A stretch of DNA of 64,000 nt from Sarcocystis neurona (taxonomy: Eukaryota > Apicomplexa > Conoidasida > Eucoccidiorida > Sarcocystidae), in NCBI GenBank assembly GCA_000727475.1, contig KL647316.1:855717-919716 (forward strand). The letters run 5' to 3'. How positions within the stretch are numbered: position 1 is the stretch's first letter; every line of letters begins with the position of its first letter. The translations under genes were made by a program, and so were the position numbers. Positions 59,401-64,000 of this stretch are shown here, piece after piece. The notes below the pieces were generated by a model that did not search any database, was not told the origin of the DNA, and saw only the letters and a program-made list of their open reading frames with translations.

Positions 59401-62400
59401 CTGCGTCTTTGCTGGTTGATAAGGAGCCCCCCGCCGTATACGTGTAGGAAAGACAGACACAGAGAGAGCGAGTGCTGCAGTCTGCCGCATATCTGAACAG
59501 ATATAGAGAACATGCGAAAAAATGCTGGGACGTACCGCGTGCATGTATATATATATATATACATATACAGAGAAAGAGAGGGAGCAGGCTCTCGGGGACA
59601 CACGAGTCTGCTGCTTTGCGAGGTACACGCTAACGAGAAGCAGAAGGTGGACCCTTCGTTCAGCAGGAGAATAAAGAAGCTTCTTCTTTTCAGTATCTAA
59701 GTGTGTGTCTATACGTGTCTACACGTGGGTCTTCTCCTCGAGAATCCGCACCGACACAAACATGGAAACTCTTCCTTTTCTTCTCTGTGTGTCCTTCTTT
59801 CTGTTTTTTTCTTTCGCTTTCTTTGTAGACGTAAATGTGTGTATTTTTCTGACTCCGTATGTGCATGCGGATGTCTGTGTCTCTATGAGAGAGGTATACA
59901 CACAGGTGCCGAAGTTGACGCTGTTATACGTACCCGGCTCAATCTCGCGGTGTACGTACACACTCGAACAGGTGTGTACGCGCGTGTGTTGAGGCGGGAC
60001 CCAAACGATCAAATCTATTTTGCCCTTTCCTTGTTTCAGTCTTTCTTGCTTCTCCGCTTTCCTTTATCCTCTCTTCCGTGCTTTCTCTCCTTCGTCTTCT
60101 CTTTGCCTTCTCCTTTTGTCTCCCTTCTCTTCGCTGTTCCTTTGTTGGCACGCGCGCAGCGTCGGCGCCCACACACGCACGCTGAGGCCTGTTATCCGCG
60201 GGCTGCGCCTGAGACACGGCCTCTGCAACAGAAAGCGCCCCCCACGTCAATTTTGATGAATAGCGTTGACACAGAGATAGAGGCCCTGCTGCCACCGCGA
60301 AGTTTTGCAGGAAGAAATGCGGGTGGGTGGCAGAGCTGTGTGTGGCGACGCCACGGTAGCTCGGGGAAACGGCCAATGCCCTGCTGCTCTGCGCGCGCAC
60401 CCGTCATACGATATTCGTATACTTCCGTATCTCTGCCTGGGTCGTGCTGCGCTGCCACGGAATCTACTGCACACACGCCGCTTCGTTTGAGCCCATTTTC
60501 TTTGTCTGCGTAGCTCTCTGTTCTCCTCGCGTTCTCTCTCTGTATGGTGTACGTACACTGCAACGGAGACACGAGTATGAGGTGGATACGTCGGAACTGC
60601 TTGCTTGTAGGCGTTGACATCTGCACACCTCGTCCGTCGTTCGCTTTGTAGATCTGCGTTGTCCAGATGCAGATCTCGTTCTTTTTGTCCGACGGAGAAT
60701 TTGGAGAGACGCACTGCTGCTGCCGGTGTCACGCTGCTGCTGCTGCTGCCGCTGTTACGCTGTCGCCGCTGTTACGCTGTCGCCGCTGTTACGTTGTTGC
60801 CGCTGTTACGCTGGTGCTGCTGCCGCTGTGACATGCTGCTGCCGCTGTCAACGCTACTTTTATTACCGCGGCTGTGACGCTGCTGTTGCTGCTGCGGGTT
60901 CCCTGCACGTGTGTTTGTGTAAAGAGAAGCTGGTGGAGTTGCCGCTGCTGTGTGTGGGGCTGACCTGCGCGTGGTAGGCGGCGCTGCAGGACCAGCCGGG
61001 GAAGGAGAACGCTGGTGCCGGTGCGCTGGCCGATTCGGCTGCTGCCGGAGGAGGAGGGGAAGCGGCCGGAGGCAGCAACAGCAGCAAAGGCGCGTCAGGC
61101 GTGCTGCAGCAGCAGGAACAGCAGCAGCAGACGGGGGACCAAGCAACAGCGAAAGCAGCAGCGGCAGAATTGTTTCAGCAGGGCATTTCGTTCTCGCACG
61201 TCTCCTCGGCGGTTGAAGGCGCTTGCCGCGTCTACGCCTATCGCGTCGAAGCGGTCTACGACCAGACATACAACGTAATCCTCGCCCATAAGGAAGCCCC
61301 CACGCACTCGAACACACACGCATACATACACATACACAGGGAGAAAATACTTGGAAGAAGTGCTGCTGTACTTATGTGGACGCAGGGGATTTTGCATGTG
61401 TCGGTACACGAGAGGGATATATGGGGAGGGTTTCCCTACGCTCAACATCGGTCGCTCTTCTTTTTCATTCCTTGCGTGCGGCACCCACACACACACACAC
61501 ATATACGTATATATACTACAAGTCAAGAAAACGGTGCTCGCATACGTCTGCCTGTATATTTGTATGTATACAGTGTTTATGTGTACATCTGGTCTTCCCC
61601 ACGTATATACATATGTACAGAAGTGGAAAATATATATGTATAGGCGCACCCCCGTATGACCGTATATGTGAAAGATTGTATATGCATGTATGTGTGTGGG
61701 AGAGAGAAACAGAGAAGAGAGCAAAAGAGGGAGGTAAAGGCCCGAAAGAAGAGAAGTGTTTGATTACATTTATGTGCTGCGTTGACGCTTCTTCAATGCC
61801 TGCATTTCTATCTCTCTCTGTGTCTATTTCTTCTGCCTTACATTGATCGTCCATGCCCCAGGACCGCGAGAGAGACGTTTTTATATACATGTATATACAT
61901 ATGCGCAAGACGAGGACTAGAACTATATATATATGTACGTGTATATATGTATATCTGCTTGAAAGAAATAGCAGTCGACTGGATATGAGAGATATTTGTG
62001 AGCGTGTATACATATATATATAGGCGCGAGGAAAAGTGTAGAATTACATATGGACATACGTATAGATGTGGTTGAGAGAAACAGCAGTCGACTAGAGATA
62101 CGGTTGTGAATACAAGCAGATGTATATATATGTGGGAGAAAAGCAGTGACTGAATAGACCACAGAGAGATCAGGGGCAAAGAACTAAAATTAAGAAGAAA
62201 TTCAAAATTGATTCATGTACAATTTGTCTGCTGACACCTTGGGGCGAGTCAGTAGTCACACGTTCATACAGGCATATTATCCACAATATATATACACACG
62301 ACTACACATATGTATATATGTCTTGGTATGTACGCGTACATACATACATCCTCATATATATGTGTATGTGCACACAATTTCTTCGACAGTCTGATGCACT

Positions 62401-64000
62401 GCTGTTTTCCTTCTTTTATGCATCAATATCCGTATCCTATACAGACGAAGACCGGTCTATAAGGATGTCTATCTATCTATCTACCTATATATATATGTAT
62501 GTGTGTATGTAGTTCTCTCTCTTTACGTCTATATCTGTAACTGTCACTCTGTAGATATGTATATACGTATCTACACGTATGCATCCCTGTGTATCTGTGT
62601 ATACATATATATATATACATTTGTCTGTGTGTCACTATCGTTGTCTTTGTCGTTGTCTCTGGGTGTTTGTATCTACGTATTTGTTTACTAGTATCTACCT
62701 ATATATCTCTACATGTGTAAGTATGCCTATAACCCTTTTTCTCTCTACATACATGTATACACACGTATATCTCTCTTCGTTTTCTCTCTCTCTATATGTA
62801 TATATACGGGTCAGTATGTGTGCATGCTTGTATACTTTTGAAGCTAGCTGCCCGCTTCGGTGCAACGTCGCGCCTATTTCATAAATGTACCTTCCCACAC
62901 TTCCACAGCGGTGTGCAATCACCAGCGGAATTTCTTCGCTCCTACGTCTATACAAACATGTACATATGTATAGACGCAGACACATATATAGAGACACTTA
63001 TGCATGCACATATACGTATGTGTATTTGCACGTATATTTCCCCATATATCTCTACATGGGTGTGTGCCCGTTTGTAAGTGTATGTGTAGTGATTTCTCTC
63101 TGTGACACAGACACGCATATACATGTATTCATATCTATGTCTTTGTATATGCATATACAGACATATATTCACATATTTTATGCCTGTATATCTCCTCAGG
63201 TGCGTGCAGCCATCTCTCTGAGTGTCTGTGTGGTTTTTCAGCTGCTGAACGTCGTGGCAAACGGGCGAGCGCAGCAGCAGCAGGGAGAGAAGGAGGACGG
63301 AGCAGCAACCGAGACAGCTGCCGGTTTGCTGCCTCAGCATCGGCGCTCCCGGCATCACGTTCAGCTGCAGCTCTTCAAAAAAGGGAGTCAGAGTACTCTC
63401 GCTTCCTTTCCTGAGATCACCGAGACTCACGTGGACAAGCGCGGCACAGCGGATCCCTACTTTCTGTAAGAGAGACAGACACAGTGAAGAAAAGGAGACG
63501 GCGAGACAGGCAGGGAGACGAGAAACTGAGACAGACAGAGAGACGAACAGGGGAACAGGGAGACGAGGCGAAGGAGAGAAGAAGAGACACAGACAGAGAC
63601 AGAGAACAGAAGCAGCAATCTTCCCCCTCTTTATTTCTGTCCCTCTATCTAATTTCGGTACGCGTCAGTTTCCTTGACGGAGAGACAGGAGAGTGAGACA
63701 GACAGAGAGAGGGAGGGAGGGAGAGGGAGGGAGACAGAGAGAAGGAGGGAGGGAGACGGAGAGAGGGACAGAGGGAGGGAGGGAGACAGACAGGCAGGGA
63801 GAGTGAGACAGACAGAGAGGGAGGGAGGGAGGCAGACAGAGAAGAAGATAGAGAGAGAGGGAGACAGAGAGAGGGAGGGAGACAGCGAGAAGGAGGGAGG
63901 GAGACAGAGAGAGAGAGGGAGACAGAGAGAGGGAGGGAGACAAGGAGAGAGAAGGAGGGAGACAGATAGAGACGAAGAGAGAGAGGGAGGGAGACAGACA
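56415..64000 (+). CDS. Condensin subunit CAP-H (Barren/Brn1 kleisin), 3' end outside window
   Basis: CAP-H is the kleisin that closes the SMC2-SMC4 ring of condensin I and recruits the HEAT subunits. Exons found: 56415-56591 (Ala/Gly/Ser-rich, from ATG; ends with GTAAGT donor), 58079-58591, 60990-61274 and 63242-63465, all joined in phase 0, the last ending in phase 2 at a GTAAGA donor. Exon 2 has a Gly/Ser-rich lead, then LLVQSFFNDMKAVHMHKVNP and RNAFDVELID, matching the Barren 'KxxxKNAFxLxLID' helix. Exon 3 holds FSHVSSAVEGACRVYAYRVE and AVYDQTYN, matching 'LDAxxKIYxxRVDxVHxxxY'. Exon 4 continues LLNVVANG and reaches ITETHVDKRGTADPYF, matching 'DPxFQK'. So the N-terminal SMC2-binding region is covered and the middle and winged-helix C-terminus are missing. 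The 5' start is uncertain: an acceptor-like CTTGCAG precedes the ATG. Long open frames inside the intron 58592-60989 may hide another exon. Confidence 0.87.
57130..57660. repeat. Diverged satellite array in CAP-H intron 1
   Basis: A core like TATTAAGTACCTGTAG, followed by a short 'CATCA/CACCA' stretch and a TA run, recurs at about 57134, 57174, 57252, 57379, 57468, 57520, 57570 and 57615. Spacing is irregular, 40-125 bases, and copies differ at several positions. Confidence 0.75.
58790..59170. repeat. TA microsatellite with recurring GGCGCA spacers
   Basis: Eight or so TATATATA blocks are separated by 20-40 base spacers, several containing CAGGCGCA or GGGCGCA. Confidence 0.8.
60749..60870. 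repeat. Tandem array of a 16-18 bp CCGCTGTTACGCTGT unit
   Basis: Four close copies of CCGCTGTTACG(C/T)TGT lie at 60749-60812, followed by looser copies. They sit just before the exon beginning at 60990 and resemble the GCTGTTATCA units at 18920. Confidence 0.8.
63478..64000. repeat. GGGAGACAGAGAGA purine repeat
   Basis: From just after the CAP-H exon the plus strand is almost pure A/G with regular C in GACAGA. Units GGGAGGGAGACAGAGAGA become very regular after 63690 and continue to the window edge. Confidence 0.92.

Noticed and set aside
59701..60513. 270-codon plus-strand frame
   Set aside because: Lies in a CAP-H intron; its first half is pyrimidine-tract translation. A part near 60160-60340 could be an extra exon, but splice support is weak.

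Overview
The window looks like nuclear DNA of a coccidian apicomplexan, most likely Eimeria. This rests on dense CAG/CTG tracts that read as Ala, Gln, Ser or Leu runs, on short exons split by long introns full of TA, TATG and GTAC-type microsatellites, and on an alternation of repeat-rich stretches (about 1-20 kb and 46-64 kb) with a repeat-poor stretch (about 22-46 kb), as known for Eimeria chromosomes. Species cannot be set from this sequence. No rRNA, tRNA, CRISPR array or intact mobile element was recognised.

Four genes are recognised with confidence, each from conserved blocks joined through compatible splice phases. (1) 6191-17877, minus: a very large, divergent gamma-tubulin complex component, closest to GCP6, with at least four exons. 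(2) 22575-22808, minus: an intact single-exon Yos1/IER3IP1-type ER-Golgi membrane protein of 77 aa. (3) 30148-38560, minus: a CZIB (C1orf123, UPF0587/DUF866) protein in five short exons that join perfectly in phase; it keeps the family fold pattern but has none of the four zinc-binding cysteines. (4) 56415 to the right edge, plus: the condensin kleisin CAP-H (Barren/Brn1), cut by the window end.

Less certain genes are a helical-repeat protein resembling apicomplexan RAP/heptatricopeptide organellar RNA-binding proteins at the left edge (plus), an unrecognised coiled protein at 19.8-21.6 kb (minus), and an unrecognised four-exon protein at 40.2-45.4 kb (minus) whose phases agree at every junction. 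The stretch from 45.4 to 56.4 kb is mostly repeats: a CTG tract, a strand-asymmetric purine tract, a TATG microsatellite, a diverged minisatellite and a large inverted repeat.

The genes do not form a pathway. GCP6 (microtubule nucleation) and CAP-H (chromosome condensation) both serve nuclear division, but as independent genes. The most unusual observations are the cysteine-less CZIB, the possible GC-AG intron in GCP6, a diverged satellite inside a CAP-H intron, an inverted repeat with arms of about 205 bp, and a perfect 12-bp palindrome GTGTACGTACAC present at least eight times. Long open frames on both strands of CAG/CTG DNA are unreliable here, so most were left out.
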